Origin: Mesorhizobium tianshanense
GTDB taxonomy: Bacteria > Pseudomonadota > Alphaproteobacteria > Rhizobiales > Rhizobiaceae
Assembly: GCF_007830515.1 (NCBI RefSeq)
Contig: NZ_VLKT01000044.1
Location: 1-64,000, forward strand
Length of the DNA stretch: 64,000 bases
Direction of reading: 5' to 3'
Part shown: piece by piece, positions 26,529-35,330 of the stretch
Position numbering within the stretch: the stretch's first letter is position 1
Layout: each line of letters begins with the position of its first letter
Translations under genes and position numbers: made by a program
The notes under the pieces: model-generated
What the model saw: only the letters and a program-made list of their open reading frames with translations
Database searches by the model: none
Told to the model about the DNA's origin: nothing

Positions 26529-28495
26529 GACACGCTGGGCCCGCTCCTTTGCCGTCCGACGGTCCAGGAAATCCCCTCCCCGCGTATGATCCCGGACACC
26601 TCCTTGCCGATTTGTCGGTCAAGCACAGGCCGCCATGGCACCATTGTGAACTCGCGCGATTTCTCGATGACGGCGTATTTTCCGCTGGCGAGCTCGACGG
26701 AGCGGCGGAGCGTGCCTTCTATTCGCTCTCCAGTCTTGGCTTCAGCATATGACAGACCAAGTTCCTGCGAAATTTGGCCGGCGACACGGTTCAGCTCGCG
26801 CTGGCGCAGGATCGAAAGCATGTTGGCGCGGTAGACGATCTGGTCCTGCTCTTGACTCGCGAGGCCTTGCGCGATCAACCACTGCCGCCGGCGGGCTTGC
26901 GCCTCCCGCACCTCACGGCAGAAGCCCGAGCTGTGCAAAGTTTCAGGTCTATCAGACACCAACTCTCGGTCGATCCATGTGGCGCCGTCGAAACCGATCT
27001 GTTGCTCCAGCGTCAATGAGGAGAGCTTCTCGACCGTGACAGGCTCGACCTTGGCCCGCTGACGCACGTACTCAGCGACCCGCTCGAGATGATCCGGCGC
27101 GATAACCCAGGTACCATCCGGCTCGCGCTCCACGCCGCCAGTCGTGCGGCGGATCGCTTCAAGGCGCCGGACGTGCGTTTCGGCAAAGGGTTCGGTGGCG
27201 GAAGGATCATGCCTCAGATGGATATCGATGTTGTAGCGGCCATCATGGGCGGCGGCGATCTCGGCGACGGTGCGGTCGACTTGCCGGGGTTCAGTGTTCC
27301 TCGGCGTGACACGCATGATGCAGCCGTCGGACGTCGGTTCGGTGGCCTCGCCTTTGCCGATTTCGATGTAATGGGTTCTGCCATCCACGCCATCGACGAT
27401 GAGGTAATGCCGGTCGTTGATCTCGGCGGCTAGTCCGCGCGCGACAACGCGGCCAATAACAGGTTGGGCGGACTCTTCACGTCGATCGTGGACAGCATAA
27501 TCGGCCGCACTGCGGGCGAGTCCCTTGCCTGTGAGTTCGCGGTGCATGATCTTGATGATGTCGCCCCGTTCGCCGATGCGGCGCAGTGTGAGCTCAAGAT
27601 CAGCGTTCAGACGCCAACGGCCGGGATTGATCTCCTCGGCGAGGCCCAACCGCTCCAGCTTGCGCAGGCGGCCCTGGTGCAGCGTCTGGCGAAAGGCGTC
27701 GCGGCCGTCCGGCGACACTAGTCCGTCGTGCTCGCGCATGCTGAGCAGCTGCCGGTCGATGCTGGTGAAGCGCTCCTGCTCCATTTCCTGGCGCAGGCGC
27801 TGCTCGATCTCGCGGTCAGTTCGGGGTCCGAGGTCGAGGCTTACCAGTTCGGCCGCCCGCTCTCGCACGCCAGAGGAAATGTACTCGCGCGCGATGACGA
27901 GATTCTCGCCGCGGTCATCCTTGCCGCGGACGATGATGTGGGTGTGGGGATGGCCGGTGTTGAAATGATCAACGGCGACCCAATCGAGCCGGGTGCCGAG
28001 GTCCTCCTCCATCTGCGCCATGAGGCGCCGCGTGAGCGGCTTGAGGTCGTCATACTCGATGCCGTCTTCGGGTGCGACGATGAAGCGGAACTGATGCCGG
28101 TCGCCGCCGGCACGATCGAGGAAGGCCTTGCCGTCGACGCGGTCACTGTCTGAGCCGTAGAGCCTGCCGGGTTCACCCTCCCGGGTAACACCGTCGCGCT
28201 GGACGTAGCGCAGATGCGCACGGGCTCCGTCCATGCCCTTGCCGGCCAGCCTGATGATGCGCGCCTTCACCATCACCCGGCGCTGACGAAAGGCAGCATA
28301 CCTGTCGCGCGATTTGAGCAGCACAGCCGCCGCGCCGCCACGCCCTGTCCGGCTTCCGCTGAAGCGCCCGCCGCGCAGGGGCTTGCCGCCGGCTCTGTTG
28401 ATCGCCCCCCGAATCTGGGCCGCGTAGCGTTTGCCGGCTTTCGAGCCGCGCGACCCAATTTTGCCGAGCCTCGGCCTGAACTCGTCATCCTTCAC
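26525..28495 (-). CDS. rlxS: ICE relaxase with DUF3363 (RlxS type)
   Basis: A 656-residue VirD2-like relaxase plus DUF3363. The relaxase core has GKGMDGARAHLRYVQRDGV, a conserved FRFIVAPEDG strand, and the metal-binding triad in GHPHTHIIVRG (His182, His184, His186). The C-terminal half (for example the WLIAQGLA and VPWRPVLDRQIGKEVSGIIR parts) is DUF3363. Same architecture and neighbourhood (traF, rdfS-like gene) as RlxS of Mesorhizobium symbiosis-island ICEs. Full length and in frame, so mobilising activity is plausible. It would nick an oriT, for which there is a candidate just upstream. Confidence 0.9.
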   Translation of the reverse strand: MKDDEFRPRLGKIGSRGSKAGKRYAAQIRGAINRAGGKPLRGGRFSGSRTGRGGAAAVLLKSRDRYAAFRQRRVMVKARIIRLAGKGMDGARAHLRYVQRDGVTREGEPGRLYGSDSDRVDGKAFLDRAGGDRHQFRFIVAPEDGIEYDDLKPLTRRLMAQMEEDLGTRLDWVAVDHFNTGHPHTHIIVRGKDDRGENLVIAREYISSGVRERAAELVSLDLGPRTDREIEQRLRQEMEQERFTSIDRQLLSMREHDGLVSPDGRDAFRQTLHQGRLRKLERLGLAEEINPGRWRLNADLELTLRRIGERGDIIKIMHRELTGKGLARSAADYAVHDRREESAQPVIGRVVARGLAAEINDRHYLIVDGVDGRTHYIEIGKGEATEPTSDGCIMRVTPRNTEPRQVDRTVAEIAAAHDGRYNIDIHLRHDPSATEPFAETHVRRLEAIRRTTGGVEREPDGTWVIAPDHLERVAEYVRQRAKVEPVTVEKLSSLTLEQQIGFDGATWIDRELVSDRPETLHSSGFCREVREAQARRRQWLIAQGLASQEQDQIVYRANMLSILRQRELNRVAGQISQELGLSYAEAKTGERIEGTLRRSVELASGKYAVIEKSREFTMVPWRPVLDRQIGKEVSGIIRGEGISWTVGRQRSGPSVS

Positions 28496-28599
28496 GCCAG
28501 CCTCCCGGATAGTTGTAGCGAGATCAGGTGTTTGCGTACCGCAGCCTCCAGGTGCCGAGGGCAGCCTCCTGGAAAAACGATGTGCAGACAGACACTTGA

Positions 28600-28666
28600 C
28601 CGCCTCCTGGAGGCGGTACCTTTATCTTGCCTTACCGCTCGCCTTACCGCTCGCCACACCGCTCGC
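28600..28666 (+). other. oriT: Candidate ICE oriT: palindrome, nic-like site, triple repeat
   Basis: In the 223-bp gap before rlxS lie a perfect 17-bp palindrome (CCGCCTCC-T-GGAGGCGG, 28600-28616), then six bases later TATCTTGC (28623-28630), close to the MOB(P) nick consensus YATCCTG|Y, then three near-identical 12-bp units based on YRCCGCTCGCC (about 28631-28666). An inverted repeat directly 5' of nic is normal oriT design. Inference from layout only. The palindrome could alternatively be a regulator site. Confidence 0.4.
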
Positions 28667-28718
28667 CACTTCCGCCCGCTACGCCCTCCCCTCCCGGACA
28701 CCCCCGCCCCGCACATCG

Positions 28719-29402
28719 CTAACGATCCGGCTTGTTCGGCCGCGCACCACCCTTCCCGAGCGGCACGAAGAGATCGCCGTTGCTTTCGCCGGCGCGAACA
28801 CCATCATGGAGGAAGAACAGCGAGCGTCCGGAAGGAGCGTTTTGCTTTTTTGGAGCGACAGATTCGCCTTTGAACTCGTTCATGTCGGCGGCCGACACCC
28901 CCGTCGCCTTGAGCTGTCTGAGATAGGCAACGGTCTCTTTTGGCAGCGGCTTTCCGCGCTTCAAATGGTCTTCGTAACGCTCCGGTCCGGCGTTATAGGC
29001 GGCAAACAGGCCAGGGAATCCGAAACGGACATACATGGCGCGCAGATAGGCGGTTCCGGCCAGGATATTGTCGCGCGGATCGTGCGGATCGGTGCCCAGA
29101 CCGTGCTCGACGCGCAGCTCCTCATAGGTGCCGGGCATCACCTGCATGAGGCCCATGGCGCCGGCGCGTGAGGTAATGGGGCGGCCGTCGAGCGTGGTCT
29201 TGCCGCTGCTTTCGGCATCCATGACGGCGTGAATCCAGGCCTGGGGAATGCGGAAGCGTCTGCTTGCTTCCGCTGTGAACTCCTGCCATCGTTGAAGCTG
29301 CGGACTATGGGAGATGTCGACCGGCTCAGCGCCGGTCGAGGCGGAACAGGCGCATGGCGCAATGGCGATCATGCCGAGCATCAGGAGGGTCACTCGGTCC
29401 AT
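28719..29402 (-). CDS. Lytic transglycosylase, conjugation type
   Basis: A 227-residue SLT-family muramidase with a lipoprotein-like leader (MDRVTLLMLGMIAIAPCACS). The catalytic region reads AVMDAESSGKTT (catalytic Glu), GAMGLMQVMPGTYEEL and AAYNAGPERYE, the standard ES, GLMQ and AYNAG motifs. VirB1-like enzymes of this kind open the murein for the mating channel. The start overlaps the end of traF by 13 bases, and the gene ends 223 bp before rlxS. Confidence 0.9.
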   Translation of the reverse strand: MDRVTLLMLGMIAIAPCACSASTGAEPVDISHSPQLQRWQEFTAEASRRFRIPQAWIHAVMDAESSGKTTLDGRPITSRAGAMGLMQVMPGTYEELRVEHGLGTDPHDPRDNILAGTAYLRAMYVRFGFPGLFAAYNAGPERYEDHLKRGKPLPKETVAYLRQLKATGVSAADMNEFKGESVAPKKQNAPSGRSLFFLHDGVRAGESNGDLFVPLGKGGARPNKPDR

Positions 29403-29938
29403 AGCGGCGCGAGCCTCCCGATGATATTTGCGGCCGGCACCGGCCCGAAATAGCGGCTGTCGAAGGAGCGATTTTTGTCGCCGCCGAGCAGGAAGACCTC
29501 GTGATCAGCGAGCTGTCGACATTCGTTCCACCATGGCAGCGAACGGCCTTGGCCGTCGGTTGCGAGACGATGTGCGACGATCTCGCCGCCAATGATGATC
29601 GCGTCGTTGAAGGCGCAGACATGCTCGCCGGGCAGCGCGGCAAGGCGCTTGACCAGCGGAGTATTGCGGGGCAGATAGCCGCGTTCGGCGGCGAGATCGG
29701 AAACCGATTTTGGCGGGTGGGCGAGCACCAGATCGCCGCGAGCCGGTGATCCAGCCGCGATGCGATAAAGGCCGACGTGCGCGCTTGCCGAGGCGTTCCA
29801 GACCAGCCAAGGCGATGGTCTAACGAAGGTGGCAAAGCCGACCAAGGCCAAGCCAATCGCGGCAGTGGTGATCACTTTGCGTGCTCGGACGCGCCACAGA
29901 CGGCTGCCGATCAGACGGATGGAAGGGCGCCGGCTCAT
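29390..29938 (-). CDS. traF: TraF-type S26 signal peptidase
   Basis: A 182-residue S26 peptidase of the TraF/pilin-maturing class. An N-terminal membrane segment (KVITTAAIGLALVGFATFV) leads into NASASAHVGLYRI (the catalytic Ser region), VKRLAALPGEHV (catalytic Lys) and the late LLGGDKNRSFDSRYFGPV block. It processes the conjugative pilin in related systems. The start overlaps the stop of the rdfS-like gene (ATGA), so rdfS-like, traF and the transglycosylase form one operon leading to rlxS. Confidence 0.92.
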   Translation of the reverse strand: MSRRPSIRLIGSRLWRVRARKVITTAAIGLALVGFATFVRPSPWLVWNASASAHVGLYRIAAGSPARGDLVLAHPPKSVSDLAAERGYLPRNTPLVKRLAALPGEHVCAFNDAIIIGGEIVAHRLATDGQGRSLPWWNECRQLADHEVFLLGGDKNRSFDSRYFGPVPAANIIGRLAPLWTE

Positions 29939-30201
29939 GGGCGGCCTCCCTCGCCGGCGGAGCCGCAGCTGGCCTCGCCATCCTCGGAGCGCAAGTCCTG
30001 CGGGTGTCCCTTCGACCAGTCGTCGAGCTCGTCGATGTGATAGCGGACATAGCGGCCATGCTTGCGGAATTTCGGGCCGTTGCCGGTCAGCCGCATCTTT
30101 TCCAGCGTGCGCTGGGAGAGCCCGATATAGAAGGCGGCTTGCGCGGTGCTGAGAAACGGACTGCCCTTCTTGGCGCGGGCCGCGCGTTCGTTTTCGTCCA
30201 T
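29935..30201 (-). CDS. RdfS-like excisionase/HTH protein
   Basis: An 88-residue winged-helix DNA-binding protein: MDENERAARAKKGSPFLSTA, then QAAFYIGLSQRTLEKMRLTG and YHIDELDDWSKG, the MerR/AlpA-like excisionase fold. In Mesorhizobium ICEs rdfS encodes the recombination directionality factor and lies upstream of traF and rlxS, matching size and position here. The open frame upstream to 30462 is Arg/Pro-rich and rejected. The integrase gene it would work with is not in the window, so the name rdfS is probable rather than proven. Confidence 0.75.
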   Translation of the reverse strand: MDENERAARAKKGSPFLSTAQAAFYIGLSQRTLEKMRLTGNGPKFRKHGRYVRYHIDELDDWSKGHPQDLRSEDGEASCGSAGEGGRP

Positions 30202-30370
30202 GATGATCCTCGTTTCGCTCAGGAGAAGCGAAGGCGAGGATCGGCGAGCAAGGTCGTCTCGGGGACGGGCGAAGAGTCGGGGGACGAGTTTTCGCCGCCC
30301 CTTTGGGCGGACCTGCTTCGCAATGACAGAGCCCCGCGCCGCTTGCGGCGCGAGGCTCGAGTTCGGCCGT

Positions 30371-30694
30371 TCAGTCGACGGGGTTCCAGATGATGGCGTA
30401 GGTGTCGTCATCGTCCTGGCCGGCGGCGCGGCCGAGATTGGCGTAGAGCTTGCGCGGACCAAACTCGGGGGCGGCGATCGACAGGCTCACATAGTCCTTG
30501 CCGGAGGTCTCGCCGGTGCGCATCCAGCCCGCACCCACTTCGACGCCTTGCGTCAGCACCCGGAAGTCGGGATGGTTGTCGGCGCTCTTGGCCTGATTGG
30601 GCACGATGTCGATGTCGGCGCGGACGCTGAGCGTCTTGAGCTGGCCCTTGTAGCCGCCGTTTTCTTGGCTGGTGACGTAACCGATCGCGGTCAT
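30371..30694 (-). CDS. DUF736 family protein
   Basis: A 107-residue protein, MTAIGYVTSQENGGYKGQLK …, with the family's GYKGQLKTL, DFRVL and GKDYVSLSIAAPEFGPRKLY landmarks. DUF736 proteins accompany ArdC, ParB and relaxase genes on rhizobial plasmids and ICEs; function unknown. Start 30694 is preceded by AAAGGAGACTTCAA, a strong ribosome-binding site. It sits 170 bp upstream of the rdfS-like gene. Confidence 0.9.
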   Translation of the reverse strand: MTAIGYVTSQENGGYKGQLKTLSVRADIDIVPNQAKSADNHPDFRVLTQGVEVGAGWMRTGETSGKDYVSLSIAAPEFGPRKLYANLGRAAGQDDDDTYAIIWNPVD

Positions 30695-31230
30695 TTGAAG
30701 TCTCCTTTTTTGCTGTCGCCGGGGACCATTCCCCTGCGATGGCGGACCGTGATGGGCGCGTCCGGACCGCCCGAACCCGAACAGGGCCGCAGCGGCAGCG
30801 GAGGACCCGAGCGGGCAGCTTTTTTGAAGCGAAGCGGCGCGAGGAAGCCGCCGCAGGCGGCGGGGAAAAAAGCTGGCGGCGAGGGTTTCGGGCGATCGGA
30901 CCCGCCCATAGGTCAACAAGCCAGCCGCAGGGAAATGGTCCTTGGAGACGCGTGGAGACAGGTCGCGCTGTCCGGTGACACGACAAGGAGGCGGCGTGCG
31001 GGTGTCGGGTTTGCGAAGCGCGGATGCCGGTCCCACATCGGCAGATGTGCCCATGCTTCTGGCGCCCTCAGCAGCAAACCGGCGTGATACAGGGCTGCCG
31101 AATGGCGTCGATTTGGCGTCGGGATTTCTCGCGCGGTGCGCGCCCGAAAGACGGTCAAATGCAGCCGGCGCCGCCCGCGAGGGGCGTCAAGCGGCGGCAC
31201 TCGAAAGAGCCGCCGCTCGGCGTGATTGAC
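30695..31230. other. GC-rich leader region between parB and DUF736
   Basis: About 535 bp, very GC-rich, no gene I can support. The open frames on both strands are compositional. It should contain the promoter of the DUF736 and rdfS-like operon, but no clear operator was seen. Confidence 0.35.
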
Positions 31231-32961
31231 TCATTCGGAGGCGAACAACGCCTGCACTCTGGCCCACTGATCGGCGGTGCGGAAGCCGCCTCGATCCGTG
31301 TAGCTTTCAACCGGGAATTTCATCCAGCGCGGCAGCCAGGCCTCGACTTGTCTGCGGCCGTTTTCGCCCGAGAGGAAGTCGCGGATGATCTTCTTTTGCG
31401 TCTTGACCTTCTCGGCGACATTGCCGTCGGCGACATGCTTGCCGCCGACATCGGCGAGCATCGAATTGGCGATTTCCTTGTCGCGCAGCAAGTCAAAGAA
31501 GGCGTCATCCGGTTGCCACCATGCGCCCATGTCGACATTCAGATGGTTGCCGAGCGCCTCGATGACGGCGTTGCCGGCTTCGAGTGTTTCGGCCATGACG
31601 ATGGCCAAAACGCGCATGACGTCATCCTCGGAGAGAGCCAAAAGCCGGGCGAAGACGCTCGCCGTGGCGAAGGCGTCGCCATTGCCGCCGGCGACCCTGC
31701 CATCCTCGTCCGGCACGGCGAGCAGGGCCAGAACCTCGCGCCGCTTTTCGGCGAATGAGGCTTCGGCCTTGCAGCCTGCAACGCTTGCGGCCACCGTCTC
31801 GTTGGCCGCGCGTTGCGGCTCGGGCCGCACCTGCCACAAGCCCGAACCGGCGATGGCGTGCGCCACCATGAGGCGCAGGGCGACGCCCGGACGGTCGAGC
31901 ATGGCGGCGCGCACGGCGGCATGGCGATGCAGATCGACATAGTTCTGCATCGGGCCGGTGAGTTCCGGACGCGACGGCTTGTCGGGCGTTTCGGGATTCT
32001 CGCCGCCCTCGCTGTTCTCGCGGGCGCGCCGGGCTTCCTTGCGCGACAGCCAGCCCTCGTGACACTCGACCGCGCCGCGATGCGTAACCGCAATGAAGAC
32101 CTTGCCGCCCTTCTTCCTGGGCGTCTTTTCGTGGTCCCATGAATGGAAATGCTGCCCCGGTTCCAGCACGACCACCTCACACCATCCGGCTTCCAGATAG
32201 GCGTCGCGTTTGGCGGCAATCGCCTCGTTCTGCCTTTGCCAGAACAGGTCGGCATCGGCGAAATAGCTGTCCTCGCCGAACAGATCGGAGACGGTCAGGC
32301 CGGGATAATCCTCGATGGCAAACAGCGCCACCGTGGTGGAAATCGACTGGCCGCCGAACAGCCACTGTTTCAGCTGGTAACCGCGCGGCGCGTATTGTTC
32401 GGGATCGGCAAACAGCGCCAGCCAGTCCTTCTGCTGCGCTTTCGAGGCCATGGTGAGATAGCGCGCGGTCTCGGCGTCGATCTCCTCGCGCCGATAGGCT
32501 TCGCGGATTTTGGGCAAGAGGTCGCCTAGCGCCAGAATGCGTTTGACCATCAGCTCGGTGATGCCAAAGGTCGCGGCGATGTCGGGAACGGTGCGACCCT
32601 GGCTGATAAGCCGCGAAAACGTCTCCCATTGCGAGACTTCGTCGGGATCGAGCCGGGCGATGTTTTCGATCAGCGAGGCCTCGAGCGCATCGGCGTCGTC
32701 GCCGTCTTCCATGATGGCGCAGGGCAAAGGCTCGGCCTCGCCGCGCTCATCGGCGACAGACTTCGCCGCGAAATAGCGCCGCCGTCCGGCAACGATCTCG
32801 AAGCTTTCAGGCGATCCGTTGGGCCGCACCAGAAGCGGCACAAGGACGCCGCGCGCGCGGACGGACGGCAAGATGTCGGAGATATCAGGCGCGCGTTTGC
32901 GGTGGCGCATGTTGACGGCGGAAATGTTCAGTCGGTCGAGAGGAATGTGGGCAAGCTGCAT
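31231..32961 (-). CDS. ParB/RepB/Spo0J family protein (ICE type)
   Basis: A 576-residue ParB-like protein. Visible are the N-terminal ParB/sulfiredoxin-like domain (IPLDRLNISAVNMRHRKRAP, EIVAGRRRYFAAK, ASLIENIARLDPDEVSQWE) and the central HTH (VPDIAATFGITELMVKRILA). The long C-terminal part (DUF-type, ending TADQWARVQALFASE) is common to the large ParB variants on rhizobial plasmids and ICEs. No ParA partner is adjacent, so it may be a transcription or transfer factor rather than a partition protein. Confidence 0.88.
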   Translation of the reverse strand: MQLAHIPLDRLNISAVNMRHRKRAPDISDILPSVRARGVLVPLLVRPNGSPESFEIVAGRRRYFAAKSVADERGEAEPLPCAIMEDGDDADALEASLIENIARLDPDEVSQWETFSRLISQGRTVPDIAATFGITELMVKRILALGDLLPKIREAYRREEIDAETARYLTMASKAQQKDWLALFADPEQYAPRGYQLKQWLFGGQSISTTVALFAIEDYPGLTVSDLFGEDSYFADADLFWQRQNEAIAAKRDAYLEAGWCEVVVLEPGQHFHSWDHEKTPRKKGGKVFIAVTHRGAVECHEGWLSRKEARRARENSEGGENPETPDKPSRPELTGPMQNYVDLHRHAAVRAAMLDRPGVALRLMVAHAIAGSGLWQVRPEPQRAANETVAASVAGCKAEASFAEKRREVLALLAVPDEDGRVAGGNGDAFATASVFARLLALSEDDVMRVLAIVMAETLEAGNAVIEALGNHLNVDMGAWWQPDDAFFDLLRDKEIANSMLADVGGKHVADGNVAEKVKTQKKIIRDFLSGENGRRQVEAWLPRWMKFPVESYTDRGGFRTADQWARVQALFASE

Positions 32962-33039
32962 GGTTTTGCTCCTTCGCTTTGGTTGAGGTTGTCCCCGCCG
33001 CAGAGGCCGAGGGCCGGCGCGGCGGGGACGGTTTTGCGC

Positions 33040-33462
33040 CTATCGACGCGCTGGTTCCGCCGCGTCGGGCGGAAGCTCGGGATCGGGGTTGTTTGAAAGG
33101 GCGCCTACTGCCTGTCGCAGAAGCCGCTCGGCCTCGGTGATGTGGCCGGCGATGCGCGCCGCCTCGGCATAGACGGAGAGCGGAAACCGCGCCTTGAAAT
33201 AGAGGTCGCGCTCGATGCCGAGACCAAGCCGCCCCTTGACGCTTTCAAGCTCGGCAAGGCTGACGCTGCCGAGTTCCGGATATCCGAAACCGAGGTCGCA
33301 AAGGCCGAAGAGTGTGTCGCCGTCGGCGTCGAGTTCGGTCAGGAGCCAGGTCGCCGGCCCGGTTGGGTCGAACAGTTTCACCACGGGGGCATGGTCGGTT
33401 TCGGTGTCGGCTGCGCCATTGGCGAGAAGCCGGGCGCGCAGTTCATCGGTGATCAGGATCAT
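33040..33462 (-). CDS. DUF2958 family protein
   Basis: A 140-residue protein beginning MILITDELRARLLANGAADT with the PVVKLFDPTGPATWLLTELD block that defines DUF2958, followed by FGLCDLGFGYPELGSVSLAE. The family is widespread on conjugative plasmids and ICEs next to ArdC-like genes; function unknown. It follows the 57-residue NLDLF protein by 15 bp and precedes parB. Confidence 0.9.
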   Translation of the reverse strand: MILITDELRARLLANGAADTETDHAPVVKLFDPTGPATWLLTELDADGDTLFGLCDLGFGYPELGSVSLAELESVKGRLGLGIERDLYFKARFPLSVYAEAARIAGHITEAERLLRQAVGALSNNPDPELPPDAAEPARR

Positions 33463-33477
33463 GGTGATAGCTCCTCG

Positions 33478-33651
33478 TCAGAACAGGTCGAGGTTGGTTG
33501 CGCGCGGCTTCTGCGCCGCGCGCGGGCGCATCGGCGCGCCGATCAGAAGGGCAAGCGGAGCGCGCATGGTGAGCGGGCGGACGCCGTGAATAGGCGTCTG
33601 CTCGCCTCGCCTTGTCGTTTCGCTCTGGGCATGTCGGGATCGCGCGCTCAT
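33478..33651 (-). CDS. Small conserved ICE protein ending NLDLF
   Basis: A 57-residue basic protein: MSARSRHAQSETTRRGEQTP, GVRPLTMRAPLALLIGAPMR, ending ATNLDLF. Its ATG overlaps the TGA of ardC (ATGA, 33648-33651), so it is coupled to it. Proteins like this appear between ArdC and DUF2958 on related elements. The terminal -LDLF resembles beta-clamp-binding tails (QLxLF), which could mean contact with DnaN; that is only a guess. Confidence 0.6.
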   Translation of the reverse strand: MSARSRHAQSETTRRGEQTPIHGVRPLTMRAPLALLIGAPMRPRAAQKPRATNLDLF

Positions 33652-34610
33652 GCCGCGATCTCCCGGAGGTCCGCGCCTTCGGCATCGGCGTTACGGCCAA
33701 GCAGGAAATCGGCGGCTTTGGAGGCGTGGCTGGCGGCGCGGAAGATGGCGCGGTTGTCCTCGCGCAGCACCTTCATCCATGAGCCGATATAATCGGCATG
33801 ACGCACGGTCGGCTCGATGCCGAGACTGCTGCAGACGAAGGCGGCAGTGATTTCGGCGACCAGTTCCTCGCGCGCGTAGGTCTTGGAACCAAAGGAACCG
33901 GAGAGGTCGCGCGCAAGCCGCGTCGGGTGGCCGGTCCAGTGACCAAGTTCGTGAAAGCAGGTGCGGTAGTAGTCGATCTGGTGAAGGAACGCCGGCTGCG
34001 GCGGCACCTGAATGGTATCGCTGCCCGGCATGTAGAAAGCGCGGTCGCCGCCGATCCTGAAATCCGCGCCGCTTCTGCGGATAAGAGCCTCGGCCTGCGG
34101 GACGATCTCGCGCTCGGGCAGCGGCTCGGCGGCGGCATGGAGATGTTCGGGCAGGTTATCGCACTGCGCGACATTGAAGACGGTGAAGCGCTTCAAAAAC
34201 GGCACGGCCTGTGGTTCGTCGCCATCGGTCTTTGCGCGTTCTTTTTCGTCTTTGGGAACAAAGCGGTCGGCATGCACGATGGTCGTGCCGCGCTCGCCCT
34301 TCCTGACATTACCGCCAAGGCCAAGCGCCTGCCTGAAGGTCAGCCAGTTCTGGCAGGGGTAGCTGCGCTCGATGACCGCGCCCCACAGGATCAGGATATT
34401 GATGCCGGAATAGGCGCGCTGGGTGGCCGCGTTCCTCGGCAGGCCAAGGCCGGCCTTTGCGCTCCCCCATGGCTTGACCCATGGCACGGTGCCGCGCTCC
34501 AGTTCGGCAATGATGCGGTCGGTGATCTCCTGATAAAGGCTGGCGCCCGAGCGCCCGCCCTTGCCTGCGCCAGCCTTTCCGCTGGCGGAACGCTTACTAT
34601 TTGCACGCAT
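33648..34610 (-). CDS. ardC: ArdC-type antirestriction/ssDNA-binding metallopeptidase
   Basis: A 320-residue protein with the N-terminal ArdC ssDNA-binding domain (SLYQEITDRIIAELERGTVP, WGSAKAGLGLPRNAAT) and a zincin-like C-terminal domain with HELGH (220-224) and the downstream EELVAEITAAFV Glu. ArdC proteins protect incoming single-stranded DNA from host restriction after conjugation. The first gene of an ardC, small protein, DUF2958 group. Confidence 0.92.
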   Translation of the reverse strand: MRANSKRSASGKAGAGKGGRSGASLYQEITDRIIAELERGTVPWVKPWGSAKAGLGLPRNAATQRAYSGINILILWGAVIERSYPCQNWLTFRQALGLGGNVRKGERGTTIVHADRFVPKDEKERAKTDGDEPQAVPFLKRFTVFNVAQCDNLPEHLHAAAEPLPEREIVPQAEALIRRSGADFRIGGDRAFYMPGSDTIQVPPQPAFLHQIDYYRTCFHELGHWTGHPTRLARDLSGSFGSKTYAREELVAEITAAFVCSSLGIEPTVRHADYIGSWMKVLREDNRAIFRAASHASKAADFLLGRNADAEGADLREIAA

Positions 34611-34981
34611 CGTTTTATCCTCCTCTCGCCAATCGCGCGCCTTTCCCCGGAAGCGGGGTGGGCGGCGAGTCGCGACCGGAAAGGCCCGCCGTCGAAGGCG
34701 GACCGCATCCGAAGGACCGGAACGAAGAGGAGGACCCGAAGCCTGAGCGAAGGGTTGCGGGATGCCGCGGCGGGCCTAGAAGGGAGAGCCGCCCACCGCG
34801 CGCCGCCGGGAAAGGCCAAAAGACAGACCGCGCCGGCCGCCTGGCCGGCGACCGTCAGCAGCCGACAGGCTGCCCGCGGCAGGGGGCGAAGCCGAATGGC
34901 CGAGACCGCCTGAGCTTGGCGAAGAAAAGCGGGCTCGGTTCACGAGCACCCGGCGCGAGCCGTCAGGCGCGCGGGCGCCCG
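34611..34981. other. GC-rich intergenic stretch upstream of ardC
   Basis: About 370 bp with no supported gene; frames on the plus strand (e.g. covering 34601-35236) read as compositional and overlap qseC antisense. It probably contains the ardC promoter. Confidence 0.35.
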
Positions 34982-35215
34982 CTAGGACCTCAGGCTGGAC
35001 AGAATCTCGCACGCATCAGCGTCAAGCACCGCAGTTACGTCGAGAAACTCGATGACATCGAGACGCCGCTCTCCGCCCTCGTACTTGGCCACGAAGGATT
35101 GCGGACGACCAAGCTTGTCAGCCACCTGCGCCTGGGTCAGGCCTTTGGCCTTGCGCAGCGAAACCAGCTGGGCCAGAAACCGCTGGTGGCGGGGCGATCG
35201 AAGAGATTTGGGCAT
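34982..35215 (-). CDS. qseC: QseC-like XRE repressor
   Basis: A 77-residue single-domain HTH protein (MPKSLRSPRHQRFLAQLVSL … RKAKGLTQAQVADKLGRPQS). It is divergent from a 93-residue DUF2285 protein with a palindromic operator region between. This is the arrangement of qseC-qseM in Mesorhizobium symbiosis ICEs, in which QseC represses itself and controls qseM, gating ICE excision. Size, fold, orientation and partner agree. Confidence 0.8.
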   Translation of the reverse strand: MPKSLRSPRHQRFLAQLVSLRKAKGLTQAQVADKLGRPQSFVAKYEGGERRLDVIEFLDVTAVLDADACEILSSLRS

Positions 35216-35252
35216 GTAGGCGAACCGGTCGGGTAAAGACCGGCTCAGCGAC

Positions 35253-35285
35253 TAATCCCGGTTCGGATTATCCCATTTTGGGATA
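35253..35285. promoter_or_regulatory. Twin inverted-repeat operators between qseC and qseM
   Basis: Two inverted repeats share bases: TAATCC-CGGTTC-GGATTA (35253-35270) and TATCCCA-TTT-TGGGATA (35269-35285). In known systems QseC binds two operators of different affinity in this gap to make a bistable switch. The placement between the two start codons fits that model. Confidence 0.65.
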
Positions 35286-35330
35286 TTCTGCGTTGCATCC
35301 AGCGCTCAACAGGCGAGGTTCGCAGCAGAC

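Noticed and set aside
30146..31087. 313-residue plus-strand frame
   Set aside because: Antisense to the rdfS-like and DUF736 genes, continuing into GC-rich leader; low-complexity Gly/Arg/Ala.
33798..34913. 371-residue plus-strand frame
   Set aside because: Antisense to ardC, which has HELGH and family motifs.
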